Below are positions 45,537-53,999 of a DNA stretch of 64,000 nt, piece after piece. This DNA is from Prauserella alba (GTDB taxonomy: Bacteria > Actinomycetota > Actinomycetes > Mycobacteriales > Pseudonocardiaceae). The DNA is taken from positions 48,821 to 112,820 of the forward strand of contig NZ_JAMTCH010000003.1 of assembly GCF_024171735.1 (NCBI RefSeq), in the 5' to 3' direction. The position numbers and the translations under genes are program-made. Below the pieces are notes generated by a model. The model was not told the origin of the DNA. It searched no databases and was given only the letters and a program-made list of their open reading frames with translations. The stretch's first letter is position 1, and each line of letters starts with the position of its first letter.

Positions 45537-46864
45537 GCCGTGCCCACCGTGGCCGGTGTCCCGGTGCGCTCGGCACGTTCGAGCTCGGGGTACGCGGGGC
45601 AGCCGTAGTGCACCTCGAACGGCTCGAACAGGTCCCAGCGCGGCACCGACCGGAGTTCGGCGGCGAACGTGTTCGCCTGACCCCAGAAGTCGCCGCCCAG
45701 CAAGAGCGAGACCGACTTGTCGTCCACGGTGTCCGGCAGCTCCGACTTCAGCCTCCCGAAGTCGAACTCGTACTCGTAGAAGCCCTGCACCAGGCGGAAG
45801 TAGGTGTCGTATCCGGTCTTGTACAGGCTCGTGAAGCGGCCGGCCGATTCGTCGGCGGTACTCGATCCGTCCAGAATGGCCGCGGCCTCGACGCTGGCCT
45901 GCATACCGGTGGTCATGGCGAGGTAGACGCCGCCGGAGAAGATCGGGTCGACGAATGCCGCGGCGTCGCCGACCTGGAACCAGCGGTTCCCGACGACCCG
46001 GTCCGCGTAGTAGCAGAAGTCGGACTCCTGCCGCGCCGGTCCCTGTGACTGTGCCGTCCCCAGTCGTTCGACGATGCGCGGAATGCGCGAGATGTGGGTG
46101 GAGAGCAGCTGCTCGCGGTCGTCGGCGGCACGGAGGGTCGGCTTGCGCATGACCGACCCGACACTGAGCGTGCCCTCGGAGTTCGGGATCGCCCACACCC
46201 ATCCCTCGGCGTGGTTGCCGATCTGCACGTCCCCGCGCCACCCCGGGTTGGACTCCTCCCTGACACCGGTGTAATGCCGGTAGAGCGCCACCATCTTCAA
46301 CCGCTCGACCGGTTTGCGCAGCCCCAGCTTGGCCGACAGCAGACCGGTGCGGCCGCTGGCGTCGATCAGCACCGACCCGCGTACCTGCGTCGCAGCGCCG
46401 TCGGGGCCGGTGTAGTGCACGACGTGCGGGGTGTCGGGGTCGGTGTCCGCGGCGAGGTCGATGTCACCGACGTCGGACTGCAGCCGGACCGTCGCCCCTG
46501 CCTCCACCGCCGAGTCGAGAAGGAACTGGTCGAAACGGGACCGCTCGACCTGGAAGGTCGTGTGGAACCGGTCCGGTCCCTGGTCGGTGAAGCAGACGCG
46601 ATGGAACCGGCCCGTGGTGTCGCTGAACTCGGCGCCGCTCTTGACCGGGTGGCCCTGCCTGCGCATCGCCTCGAGCAGACCGAGCTGGTTGAGCAGGCCG
46701 CTCATGTACGGCAGCAGTGACTCTCCGATGTGGAATCGCGGGAACGGGTCCCTGTCCATGATCAGTACCCGGAGGCCGGCCAGCGCGGCCTGCCGGGCGG
46801 CGGTCGAGCCCGCCGGGCCCGCGCCGATCACGACGACGTCGTAGTCCGCAGCGTTCTGGATCAT
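45533..46864 (-). CDS. Flavin-dependent halogenase
   Basis: A 443-residue FADH2-dependent halogenase of the PltA/PrnC/phenol type. The FAD motif GAGPAG is at 14-19. Lys75 in HPVKSGAEF sits where the catalytic lysine that forms the haloamine is found. The halogenase signature GWVWAIP (WxWxIP) is at 221-227, and GDAAAFVDPIFSGGVYLAMT near 299 is diagnostic. These enzymes chlorinate or brominate electron-rich aromatics, often on carrier proteins. No carrier-protein gene is in the window, so a free substrate is likely. It overlaps the monooxygenase by four bases. Some homologues with this fold are non-halogenating reductases or oxygenases, so activity needs testing. Confidence 0.87.
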   Translation of the reverse strand: MIQNAADYDVVVIGAGPAGSTAARQAALAGLRVLIMDRDPFPRFHIGESLLPYMSGLLNQLGLLEAMRRQGHPVKSGAEFSDTTGRFHRVCFTDQGPDRFHTTFQVERSRFDQFLLDSAVEAGATVRLQSDVGDIDLAADTDPDTPHVVHYTGPDGAATQVRGSVLIDASGRTGLLSAKLGLRKPVERLKMVALYRHYTGVREESNPGWRGDVQIGNHAEGWVWAIPNSEGTLSVGSVMRKPTLRAADDREQLLSTHISRIPRIVERLGTAQSQGPARQESDFCYYADRVVGNRWFQVGDAAAFVDPIFSGGVYLAMTTGMQASVEAAAILDGSSTADESAGRFTSLYKTGYDTYFRLVQGFYEYEFDFGRLKSELPDTVDDKSVSLLLGGDFWGQANTFAAELRSVPRWDLFEPFEVHYGCPAYPELERAERTGTPATVGTA

Positions 46865-46894
46865 CTTCGTCTCCTGGTCGAGGGTCGGGGTTGG

Positions 46895-48316
46895 TCAGGA
46901 CAGGTACCGGGACGGTCCGAACCGGCCGGTGGGGTCGAGCGCGTCCTTGAGCCGTGCGGCCACCACGGCGTTGAGGTCGGTGCCCGGCGCGACGTCGCTG
47001 CGCTGATGCGCGGTGTCCAGCCGGTAGGGCGGGTAGCCCGCGTCGACGAGTGCGCGGTGGAGCTCGTCCGACGCACGGTGGGCGGCTCTCGTCGCGGCCG
47101 GTGAGGCCCGGTCGAACCGGATGGCGATGACGAGGTCGACCACATCGTGGCCGAGGACGTTGACGGTGGTGCCGACCTCGACGCCGTGTTCGACGCCGAC
47201 GTCGTGCACGATGCCGCGGGCGTTGCTCAGGTCGGCGGCGGTGAAGGGGACGAAGGGCAGTACGAACAGCCAGCCCCGGCCCGCCGCGTCGGCTTCGCGG
47301 GTGGGACGTCCCAGCGACGCCTGCACGATGGCTTCGCTCCGGGAAACGTCACCTCGGTACAACCGGGCGACGGCATCCGCGAGGGGATCGCCGGCGAACT
47401 CCGCTTCCGGCAGCACCCAGGCGCCGATCGGTGCGAGTCTGCCCGCGAGGTCGGCACGTTTGGCCGAGACGACGTCCGCGCTGCCGTCGAGACAGATGTG
47501 CCCGGTCACGGTGGCGTGCCCGCCGTAGATGTCGGAGGAACCGGCGTCGTAGACCTTGATCACTGCGTCGCTCAGCCGGTCGCGTACGGCACCCCGCAGT
47601 ACCTCGATCAGCGCGTCGTAGGTGTCCTCGGCGGCGGTGAAGGTCACGACGTTCGTCGTCTCCGGGGTCGGCAGCAGCCGGACGACCGCTGCGGTGGCGA
47701 TGCCGAAGGTCGCCTGCGGGAACAACTGGACCGACGACGGGCCGAGCCCGTACCTGTTTGGTGCCAGTCCGGAATCCGGCGGCCACCAGCCGACGGTGCC
47801 GAGGTCCGCGGACGCGGTCACGATCTCGAGTCCCAGCAGGTCCTCGGTCCGCTGGTGCCGGAGGCCGACGCCCCGGTCCATCATGTTTCCCAGCACCGAG
47901 GTGTCCGGCGAGGACGCGGTGCAGTTGAGGAACCGCCCCGACGAGGCGAGGGCGTCGCAGAGCTGTGCCTGGGTCACCCCTGCTTCCACGATCGCGTAGC
48001 CGCGTTCGGCGTCGACCGTTCTGATGGTGTCCAAACCGGACAGGTCGACGAGGTGCTGGCCCGGTGTCGGTCCCGATGCCGAGCCGAGGCCCCAGTTGAA
48101 GCCGCTGCTGATCACCCGGAACCCGCCCGCCCCGCTGCAGCCATGGCGTACCAGGGACACCACTTCGTCCACCGTCGCGGGGCGGTCGATTCGGTCGGGC
48201 TCGGCCGCGGCAAGTTCACTGACGTTGAGGCTGTTGGGCGCTGCGACCGTCGCCGCCGCTGTTCCTGTCGCAGTCGTGGGCCCACTCGTGTCGGAGTGCG
48301 ACGTAGCTGAGTTCAT
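46895..48316 (-). CDS. VAO/PCMH-type FAD-linked oxidase
   Basis: A 473-residue flavoprotein of the vanillyl-alcohol oxidase/p-cresol methylhydroxylase superfamily. The PCMH FAD-binding region runs about 45-215 with RVISSGFNWGLGSASG, VEAGVTQAQLCDAL, TSVLGNMMDRGVGLR and FGIATAAVVRLLP. The C-terminal cap ends DPTGRFGPSRYLS, as in the family. It oxidises phenolic side chains or alcohols. The start at 48316 has GGGAG eight bases upstream but lies 101 bases inside the upstream acetyltransferase gene. It is 30 bases upstream of the halogenase start and belongs to the same operon. Confidence 0.88.
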   Translation of the reverse strand: MNSATSHSDTSGPTTATGTAAATVAAPNSLNVSELAAAEPDRIDRPATVDEVVSLVRHGCSGAGGFRVISSGFNWGLGSASGPTPGQHLVDLSGLDTIRTVDAERGYAIVEAGVTQAQLCDALASSGRFLNCTASSPDTSVLGNMMDRGVGLRHQRTEDLLGLEIVTASADLGTVGWWPPDSGLAPNRYGLGPSSVQLFPQATFGIATAAVVRLLPTPETTNVVTFTAAEDTYDALIEVLRGAVRDRLSDAVIKVYDAGSSDIYGGHATVTGHICLDGSADVVSAKRADLAGRLAPIGAWVLPEAEFAGDPLADAVARLYRGDVSRSEAIVQASLGRPTREADAAGRGWLFVLPFVPFTAADLSNARGIVHDVGVEHGVEVGTTVNVLGHDVVDLVIAIRFDRASPAATRAAHRASDELHRALVDAGYPPYRLDTAHQRSDVAPGTDLNAVVAARLKDALDPTGRFGPSRYLS

Positions 48317-49166
48317 CGGAGTAGCTCCCGTCGAGATTGCTCAGTCGTCCTTTTCGGACTGATTCGCAGTGGTAGGCGGAACGTTCGGCGACCGCGGCCG
48401 ACAGGCGATTGGCCGGTTTCACACCGAGTTCGATCCGCTGGATCGAGGCTGCGGTGAAGGCCCATCGCGTGAAGCCGCGGACCGCGCGGGTGGAAACCCC
48501 CTTGCCGCGATGTGCAGGCACGGTCACGTAGCCCACGTCGAGGACTCCCGGCGGGACCACACGGCGCACCGACAGTTTCGCGAGCGGAGGTCCCGCCGGC
48601 GACGCACGCGCGATCAGGAACGACGCCGGACCGGCTCGCCATTGGAAGTAGGCCGACCCCAGCAGCCCGACGAGTGCTTCCCGGTCGAGTGGTTCGGCGA
48701 CCGCGTGCAGTCGCGCGCCGGGATCCTGCTCGCAGGCGAGCAACACGTCCAGATCGTCGGGGTGCGGATGGGTCAGGACGATCCCGTCGGCGTCGATGCC
48801 GTGCGGTGGAATTCGGGGCAGCCACTCGCATGCGGTGGCCGTGGTGGAGAAGTCGCGGGTCAGTATCACCGGCGCAGCCGGCTCGGTGCGCTGCGCGAGT
48901 GCGACCGGATCGAGGACGAACCCGTGTTGTGCCAGCGCATCGATGACCGCATGGTCCGCAACGCCGGTCTCCGCGTGGACCCGGCTTCTCGTGGTTCGCC
49001 AGCCGTCGATCGCCGTGGGCAGCTGGTCCAGCGTGAGGTCCGGCCACGATCCGCCGGTGGATTCGATTCGGACGGTCGTTGTGGAATCGGTTGTCGGGCT
49101 GAAAGAATTGTTTTTGGCATGACTTTGAGTGCGCGCACCGAAGTGCGCGCCGATGTCCTGCTTCAT
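48216..49166 (-). CDS. GNAT-family acyltransferase with extra N-terminal domain
   Basis: A 316-residue protein whose C-terminal half (about 170-300) is a GNAT domain: LAKLSVRRVVPPGVLDVGYV, the acetyl-CoA loop PAHRGKGVSTRAVRGF (RGxG) and IQRIELGVKPANRLSAAVAE, as in RimJ-type enzymes. The first 165 residues are of no recognised family. The ATG at 49166 is used; GTG at 49175 is possible. It leads the seven-gene operon downstream of an AT-richer promoter region. It may acylate an amine intermediate, or the product itself as self-protection. The last 33 codons overlap the oxidase gene. Confidence 0.84.
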   Translation of the reverse strand: MKQDIGAHFGARTQSHAKNNSFSPTTDSTTTVRIESTGGSWPDLTLDQLPTAIDGWRTTRSRVHAETGVADHAVIDALAQHGFVLDPVALAQRTEPAAPVILTRDFSTTATACEWLPRIPPHGIDADGIVLTHPHPDDLDVLLACEQDPGARLHAVAEPLDREALVGLLGSAYFQWRAGPASFLIARASPAGPPLAKLSVRRVVPPGVLDVGYVTVPAHRGKGVSTRAVRGFTRWAFTAASIQRIELGVKPANRLSAAVAERSAYHCESVRKGRLSNLDGSYSDELSYVALRHEWAHDCDRNSGGDGRSAQQPQRQ

Positions 49167-49273
49167 TGCCTCCACCGACTGTGGGAAATTGAAGAATGAA
49201 CGGTCGAGCGTGCGAGGTTGTCAGCGACCCCCAGTTGTCGCGGGCAATCGAAATCGCCTGATCGAGCGACCTT

Positions 49274-49302
49274 AGGTTGCCTGATTCCCGGGTGACCGTC
49301 AA
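49274..49302 (-). promoter_or_regulatory. Possible promoter of the halogenase operon
   Basis: On the minus strand TTGACG (49297-49302) is followed after 17 bases by CAACCT (49274-49279), about 110 bases upstream of the acyltransferase start. The -35 match is good and the -10 poor, so this is only a candidate. Confidence 0.3.
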
Positions 49303-49417
49303 GGGGTTGTTCGAGATTCGTAGATCGTCGAACATGCGACGTTTGTCGCGCTCTCCGGCGTCTTCGCTGGTGATCGCAGCGCCTCGACTCCTCGTTCCCG
49401 GCTGTGACGACCGATGT

Positions 49418-49431
49418 CGATAACTGTATCG
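49418..49431. promoter_or_regulatory. Palindrome CGATAACTGTATCG, possible operator
   Basis: Perfect CGATA/TATCG arms around ACTG, extended by partial symmetry to TGTCGATA and TATCGATCA. It lies in the AT-richer region about 250 bases upstream of the acyltransferase gene. No cluster-situated regulator was found in the window. Confidence 0.3.
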
Positions 49432-49750
49432 ATCACTGCGATTCGCCTCACATTAACGCCCGATTGGAAATGATTCCGGACGGGTGTGGCGGCGCGCCAT
49501 TATCAGACTTCGTGCAATTCGTGAACAATTCAGTCGGAAATCGCCGGATCGGCGCAAAGAATGTTGTGTACGCGCAAACTCTCACCTGCGAGAATTTCCC
49601 GGGTCAACGGGTCCGGAGGCGCAAGGACAGCCGTTCGGTCGGCGCCGAGTTGGGAGTTCCCGTTCCCGGGGCGAACGGGTCGAAGGTCTGGTGGCGGACG
49701 GAGGGTGCCGGTGCGGCCTACCGTGGCCGAGCGGAACGGCCGCCTCCGCC

Positions 49751-49781
49751 CGGTACGGCCGCCACGTGGGCGGCCGTACCG
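49751..49781 (-). terminator. Hairpin terminator after the CNNM genes
   Basis: A 13-bp perfect stem (49751-49763 with 49769-49781) and five-base loop, 12 bases past the stop of the second CNNM gene. It probably ends that operon and insulates the halogenase operon downstream. Confidence 0.75.
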
Positions 49782-49793
49782 TGGCGGTGCGAA

Positions 49794-50810
49794 TCAGGCG
49801 CTGTGGGCGTCCGCGGTCGTCGATTCGCCGGGAAGTACCCGGCCCAGGATGTCGGCGATCGTGAGCACCTTTGCGCCACCGGTGGTGTGGACGACGGCGA
49901 GGTGCTGTGCGGTGTCCCGCATCCGTGCCAGTGCCGTGTAGAGCGGCGTGTCTGCAGGCAGTTCGAGAACCGGATACGCCACGGGCGCGACCGGTGCGTC
50001 GTCGGCGAGCAGCAGCGTGTCACGGACGTGGACGACGGACCGTGGATCCGGTCCGCCCACGAGAATGCGCCGGTGGCCCGATTCGCGGGCGGCGCTCCGG
50101 ACGTCGACGGCCGTGGCATGCGCGGGAACCGTGACCGGGGACCCGGACGTGATGTCGCGTACCGTCACGCGCTGCAAATCCAGGGCGCCGGACAACTGTG
50201 TCGACGACAGGCCGTCGAGGGTTCCCGTCTCGGCGGAGTGTTTCACCAGCTGCCGCAACCCCTCGGGGTTCTGCCCGGTCGCGACCTCGTCGGCGGGGGT
50301 CACGCCGGCCAGCCGCACCAGCCGGTTGGCCGCCGTGTTGATGGTCAGCAACAGCGGGCGCGTCGTCGCCACCAGCACCCGGGCCGGCAGCGCGAGCACG
50401 GTGGCGGATCGTTCCGGATGCGCGATCGCCCACGACTTCGGCGCCATCTCGCCGACCACCAGGTGCAGGAACGTCATGGCGAGGAGAGCCAACGTGAACG
50501 CCGCCGCGTCGGCGGCCCAGTAGGGCGCGCCCACCGTCTCGATCAGCGGGGTGAGCCAGTGGTGCACGGCGGGTTTGGCGACCGCACCGAGCGCGAGCGT
50601 GGCGCCGGTGATGCCGAGTTGGCAGCCCGCGAGCAGAATCGTCAGCTCGCGGGAACTGCGCAGCGCGGCCCGTGCGGAGCGACTCGCCCCGGCCGCCTCC
50701 TCGAGGCGATGGCGTTTCGCTCCGAGCGTCGCGAACTCGACCGCCACGAAGAACGCGCTGGCCACGATGATCAGTACCGTTGCGGCGATCACGATCCACG
50801 GGTTGCTCAT
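49794..50810 (-). CDS. CNNM/HlyC-type membrane protein (DUF21 plus CBS domains)
   Basis: A 338-residue protein with a DUF21 transmembrane domain (WIVIAATVLIIVASAFFVAV; GEMAPKSWAIAHPER) and a following CBS pair (ALDLQRVTVRDITSGSPVTV; APVAYPVLELPADTPLYTAL). It lacks the C-terminal CorC_HlyC domain of its neighbour, so it is a short member of the family. CNNM proteins take part in Mg2+/Co2+ transport. It overlaps the upstream paralogue by four bases, and the two may form a heterodimer. The hairpin at 49751 ends the unit. Confidence 0.9.
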   Translation of the reverse strand: MSNPWIVIAATVLIIVASAFFVAVEFATLGAKRHRLEEAAGASRSARAALRSSRELTILLAGCQLGITGATLALGAVAKPAVHHWLTPLIETVGAPYWAADAAAFTLALLAMTFLHLVVGEMAPKSWAIAHPERSATVLALPARVLVATTRPLLLTINTAANRLVRLAGVTPADEVATGQNPEGLRQLVKHSAETGTLDGLSSTQLSGALDLQRVTVRDITSGSPVTVPAHATAVDVRSAARESGHRRILVGGPDPRSVVHVRDTLLLADDAPVAPVAYPVLELPADTPLYTALARMRDTAQHLAVVHTTGGAKVLTIADILGRVLPGESTTADAHSA

Positions 50811-52234
50811 CGCTGCACCTCGCTTGCGGCGTCGGCCTGGGCGGCGTCGGGCTCGGTGACCTCGGCGCCGGCGGGTGTCTCCGCCTCGACGGACTGCAGG
50901 GTGAGCCGGAGCCTCGACGGCACGTGCCGGTCGACGTCGAGCACGTCCACCCGCAGCGCCTGTGGTGCGGGTGGTTCGGGTTCGGCGAGTTCCGCCCCGG
51001 ACTGCGGCAGGTCGACCAGCACGGTCGTTCCCGTCGGGGGGAGCGCCCCGTGCGCCGCGATGGTCAGGCCCGCGACCGTCTCGACGTCGCCGGGCGGCAG
51101 GTCGTGGCCGACCGCACGCTCGACCTCGTCGACGTGCACGTCACCGTTGACAAGCCAGGTCCCGTCGTCCTGCGCCGTCACGGGCGGTGGTTCCGGGCTG
51201 TCGTGTTCGTCCTGCAGCTCGCCGACGAGTTCCTCGGCGAGGTCCTCGATCGTGAGGATGCCGGCGAATCCGCCGTACTCGTCGAGCACGCAGGCGAGTT
51301 CGTTGCGGGACGCGGTCAACCTGGCGTAGGCGTCCGGCAGGGACATCGTGGTGGGCAGCAACAGCGGCGGGCGCTGCAGCTCCGACACCGGCGTCTCGTC
51401 GTTGCCCGCCCTGGCCAGCACGGCGGGCAACTCGGCCACGCCGAGGACGTCGCCCTCGTCGTCGACGACGGGGTAGCGGGTGTGGCCGCTCGCCATGAGC
51501 TCGCGTACCCGGGAGACCGGGGTGTCGGCGGTCACGACGTCGACCCGCGCCCGCGGGTTCATCGCGTGTTCGACGTCCTGGTCGGGGAAGTCGAGCACAC
51601 GGTCGAGCAGCATCGACAGGTCCGCGGGCAGGTCCCCGGTGGCACGGGAGTCGGCGACGATGTGCTCGAGGTCGCGGGCGGTCGCGGAGTGTTCGACGTC
51701 GTGCACCGGTTCGATGCGCAGCAGCCGCAGCAGCGCGTTCGACGCGGCGTCGAAGATCCAGATGAGCCAGCCGAACAGCGTCAGGTACAGCGTCGTCGAA
51801 CCGGCCAGCAGCAGTGCGATGCGCTCCGGTGCGGCGATCGCGAGGTTCTTGGGGAACAGTTCGCCGATGAGCATCTGCACCAGCGTCGAGAGCACCAGCG
51901 TGGCCACGGTGCCGACGGCGATGCCGACCGAGGTGGGTACGCCGACGCCGCCCAGCGCGGTGCCCAGTGCGTTGCCGACCAGCGGTTCGGCCACGTAACC
52001 GACGAGCAGACCCGTCACGGTGATGCCGAGCTGTGCGCCGGACAGCATGAACGAGGTGCGGCGCGTGATCGCGAGCGCCCGCTTGGCCGAACGGTTGCCG
52101 GATTCGGCCAGTGCGGCGAGCCGGGAGCGGTCGACGGCCATGTAGGCGAACTCCTGGGCCACGAAGTACCCGTTCGCCGCGATCACGGCCAGGATGATGA
52201 CGATTCCGAGCAGGAGGCTGAGGACCCAGATCAT
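50807..52234 (-). CDS. CNNM/HlyC-type membrane protein (DUF21, CBS pair, CorC domain)
   Basis: A 475-residue protein. The DUF21 membrane domain comes first (VIAANGYFVAQEFAYMAVDR; GELFPKNLAIAAPERIA). A CBS pair follows (MNPRARVDVVTADTPVSRVR; PVVDDEGDVLGVAELP), with the CNNM motif LDEYGGFAGILTIEDLAEEL. A C-terminal CorC_HlyC domain (DGTWLVNGDVHVDEVERAVG) and an acidic tail end it. The ATG at 52234 is chosen because GAGGTGG lies upstream and the preceding leader ORF overlaps it (ATGA); a GTG at 52243 is an alternative. It is a likely Mg2+ or divalent-cation transporter or regulator. Confidence 0.91.
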   Translation of the reverse strand: MIWVLSLLLGIVIILAVIAANGYFVAQEFAYMAVDRSRLAALAESGNRSAKRALAITRRTSFMLSGAQLGITVTGLLVGYVAEPLVGNALGTALGGVGVPTSVGIAVGTVATLVLSTLVQMLIGELFPKNLAIAAPERIALLLAGSTTLYLTLFGWLIWIFDAASNALLRLLRIEPVHDVEHSATARDLEHIVADSRATGDLPADLSMLLDRVLDFPDQDVEHAMNPRARVDVVTADTPVSRVRELMASGHTRYPVVDDEGDVLGVAELPAVLARAGNDETPVSELQRPPLLLPTTMSLPDAYARLTASRNELACVLDEYGGFAGILTIEDLAEELVGELQDEHDSPEPPPVTAQDDGTWLVNGDVHVDEVERAVGHDLPPGDVETVAGLTIAAHGALPPTGTTVLVDLPQSGAELAEPEPPAPQALRVDVLDVDRHVPSRLRLTLQSVEAETPAGAEVTEPDAAQADAASEVQR

Positions 52235-52296
52235 GTGCGCCACCTCGCGGTGTTGTCGCTCACGGTCCGGGTGCCGGTACTACAACTGTCGTCCAT
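52231..52296 (-). CDS. Possible 21-residue leader peptide coupled to the CNNM operon
   Basis: An ATG at 52296 behind a strong AGGAAGGG site opens a 21-codon frame (MDDSCSTGTRTVSDNTARWR plus Thr). It stops at TGA overlapping the CNNM start (ATGA). A good ribosome site and exact coupling suggest a translated leader controlling the transporter. Codons are partly non-optimal (AGT, TGT, ACA), so chance remains possible. No homologue is known to me. Confidence 0.4.
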   Translation of the reverse strand: MDDSCSTGTRTVSDNTARWRT

Positions 52297-52594
52297 CGCC
52301 CTTCCTGGTAGCTGTTCGTTACGACCGTCCCGATGGATGAGTTCCCCGGAACGTGCCTCCCGATTCGGCCCGCCGAGCAGCTGCGCGGACGGTACGAACC
52401 GTCGGAGCCGACAGGGGCCGGTGGAGGATGGCCCGATCGTACCGGAAAGTGCGGTTCGTGACTGCCGCCTGCGACGGGCCGGGACGCACTGCGTGACGAG
52501 TCCAGCGCCCTGGGTGACGGGTGTGTCGCCCGGTGTTACCGGGGTGCAGCGCCCCGCGCCGCGGGTTGCGGGCGCGGGGCGCTGCCGGGGCCGG
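52297..52594. other. Upstream region of the CNNM operon
   Basis: Non-coding as far as can be seen. It contains GTTCCGGGGAAC (a small palindrome) about 55 bases upstream of the leader ORF, the CNNM promoter by position, and the terminator of the PhoX gene at the right end. No magnesium riboswitch could be recognised by eye. Confidence 0.4.
52548..52583 (-). terminator. Hairpin terminator of the phoX-like gene
   Basis: A 13-bp GC-rich perfect stem (52548-52560 with 52571-52583) around a ten-base loop, 11 bases past the stop of the PhoX gene on the minus strand. Confidence 0.72.
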
Positions 52595-53929
52595 TTACAG
52601 CGCGCCGCGCTGCCACGGGCCGGTGACGGCGTAGGTGACGCCGGGGGACTGGACGTTGAAGAACAGGATCTTCCCGTCGGGGGAGAACGTCGCGCCGGCG
52701 AGCTCGCTGGTGTTCGGTCCTGCCAGCTCGGCGAGGTCGAAGATCTCGCCCCGGGTGGTCACGCCGCGCAGCAGGTCCTTCCCGTCGCCGTCCTCGCACA
52801 GCACCAGCCCGCCCGTGTTGGGCGAGACGCAGATGTTGTCCGGGCTCTCGAGCAGGTCCGGATCCGTCGACTCGTACACCAGCACGAGCTGACCACCGGA
52901 GTCGCCGCGCGGCCGGTACTCCCACACCTGGCCGATGCCCGCGTCGCCGCCGCTGGTCGAGTTCAGGTAGATCGATCCGCCGCCGAACCAGGCGCCTTCG
53001 AGCCGGGCGAACACGGCGGCACCCTTGTCCCAGCCCTGCCGGGCGACGGCGAGCGTGTCGTCGCTGTCGGGGTCCGGGTCGTCGATGTCGACCCATTCCA
53101 CGGGAAGCGTCCGGCCCGGTTTCTGGCCGATCCGCGTGTCGAAGCCCGGCCGGTCCTTGACCGCGAGCATCTGCAGCGTGCCACCTGCGGCCAGGTCACC
53201 CGGCGTGTTCGGCACGAACCGGTAGAAGCCTGCGCTGCCGCGGTCCTCGGTCTGGTAGACGATGCCGGTCGCCTCGTCGACCGCCACCGCCTCGTGCACG
53301 AACCGGCCCATTTCCTTGTACGGCACCGGATCCACCGGGCCGTCGGCGTCCGCGGGCACCTCGAACACGTACCCGTGCGGGGTGTCGACGCCGAGGCCGG
53401 TGAACGTCTCCTCGCACGAGAGCCACGATCCCCACGGCGTCGGTCCTCCGGCACAGTTGCGGATCGTGCCCGTCAGGCTGGGGAAGGTGTCGACCAGTTC
53501 CATCTTCCGCGGGTCGAACACCATCGTGGTGGTGCCGCCTGCGGCGGCCGGGTCGTACGACGGCGAGGCGAACGCGGCGCCCTCGCCCTGTTCGTGGTTG
53601 CGCACGAGGCGGATCAGCCCGTCGTCGCCGGCGAACGCGGCCATGCCGTCGTGCCGGCTCGGTGTGGGCGCGCCGTCGCTCATGGGTGTACCGGTGTGTC
53701 CGAACGCGACATACGAGAACCCGGCGGGCAGCAGCAGTTCGCCGCCAGGGGCGGGTTCGAGCGGGCCGTAGCCGCCGTTGTCGTCGGCCTGCCGGGGGCC
53801 GCGGCCGGGTGTGGCGGACGCGGTCGTGCTCATCATGCCGAGCAGCGCGGACGTGGCGCCGACGGCGGCTCCGCTGCGGAGGAATCCGCGGCGGGACAGG
53901 CCGGAGGGGGTGGTGGGTCGTTCGACCAT
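52595..53929 (-). CDS. Tat-exported PhoX-type (DUF839) phosphatase
   Basis: A 444-residue secreted protein. The ATG at 53929 follows AAGGAGCGA. The twin-arginine signal SRRGFLRSGAAVGATSAL is at 12-29, with cleavage expected after ASA near 39. The mature part is the DUF839/PhoX beta-propeller, with NCAGGPTPWGSWLSCEETF (metal-site region), GRFVHEAVAVDEATGIVYQT, TEDRGSAGFYRF and DNICVSPNTGGLVLCEDG. PhoX enzymes are Ca/Fe-dependent alkaline phosphatases that release phosphate outside the cell. A PHO-box-like direct repeat about 70 bases upstream fits phosphate control. Confidence 0.9.
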   Translation of the reverse strand: MVERPTTPSGLSRRGFLRSGAAVGATSALLGMMSTTASATPGRGPRQADDNGGYGPLEPAPGGELLLPAGFSYVAFGHTGTPMSDGAPTPSRHDGMAAFAGDDGLIRLVRNHEQGEGAAFASPSYDPAAAGGTTTMVFDPRKMELVDTFPSLTGTIRNCAGGPTPWGSWLSCEETFTGLGVDTPHGYVFEVPADADGPVDPVPYKEMGRFVHEAVAVDEATGIVYQTEDRGSAGFYRFVPNTPGDLAAGGTLQMLAVKDRPGFDTRIGQKPGRTLPVEWVDIDDPDPDSDDTLAVARQGWDKGAAVFARLEGAWFGGGSIYLNSTSGGDAGIGQVWEYRPRGDSGGQLVLVYESTDPDLLESPDNICVSPNTGGLVLCEDGDGKDLLRGVTTRGEIFDLAELAGPNTSELAGATFSPDGKILFFNVQSPGVTYAVTGPWQRGAL

Positions 53930-53999
53930 GACTGTCGCTCCTTGCGAGTCCGGGAAGGTCGGATTCACCCCACACGTCCGACATTTCCCGCTGCGCAGG

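Larger units (their letters stand above)
49176..49750. other. AT-richer upstream region of the halogenase operon
   Basis: This 575-base stretch is clearly less GC-rich than the rest, especially 49290-49600. The plus-strand reading frame that crosses it has unbiased third positions and is judged non-coding. It holds a promoter-like hexamer pair and a 14-base palindrome (listed separately). Such regions often contain regulated promoters of horizontally acquired or secondary-metabolite operons. Confidence 0.6.

Noticed and set aside
49404..51329. 641-residue plus-strand open frame starting MTTDVDNCIDHCDSPH
   Set aside because: Its first part has no third-position GC bias and the rest is antisense to two well-supported CNNM genes. 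A cysteine-containing peptide was considered, but there is no ribosome site or maturation gene nearby.
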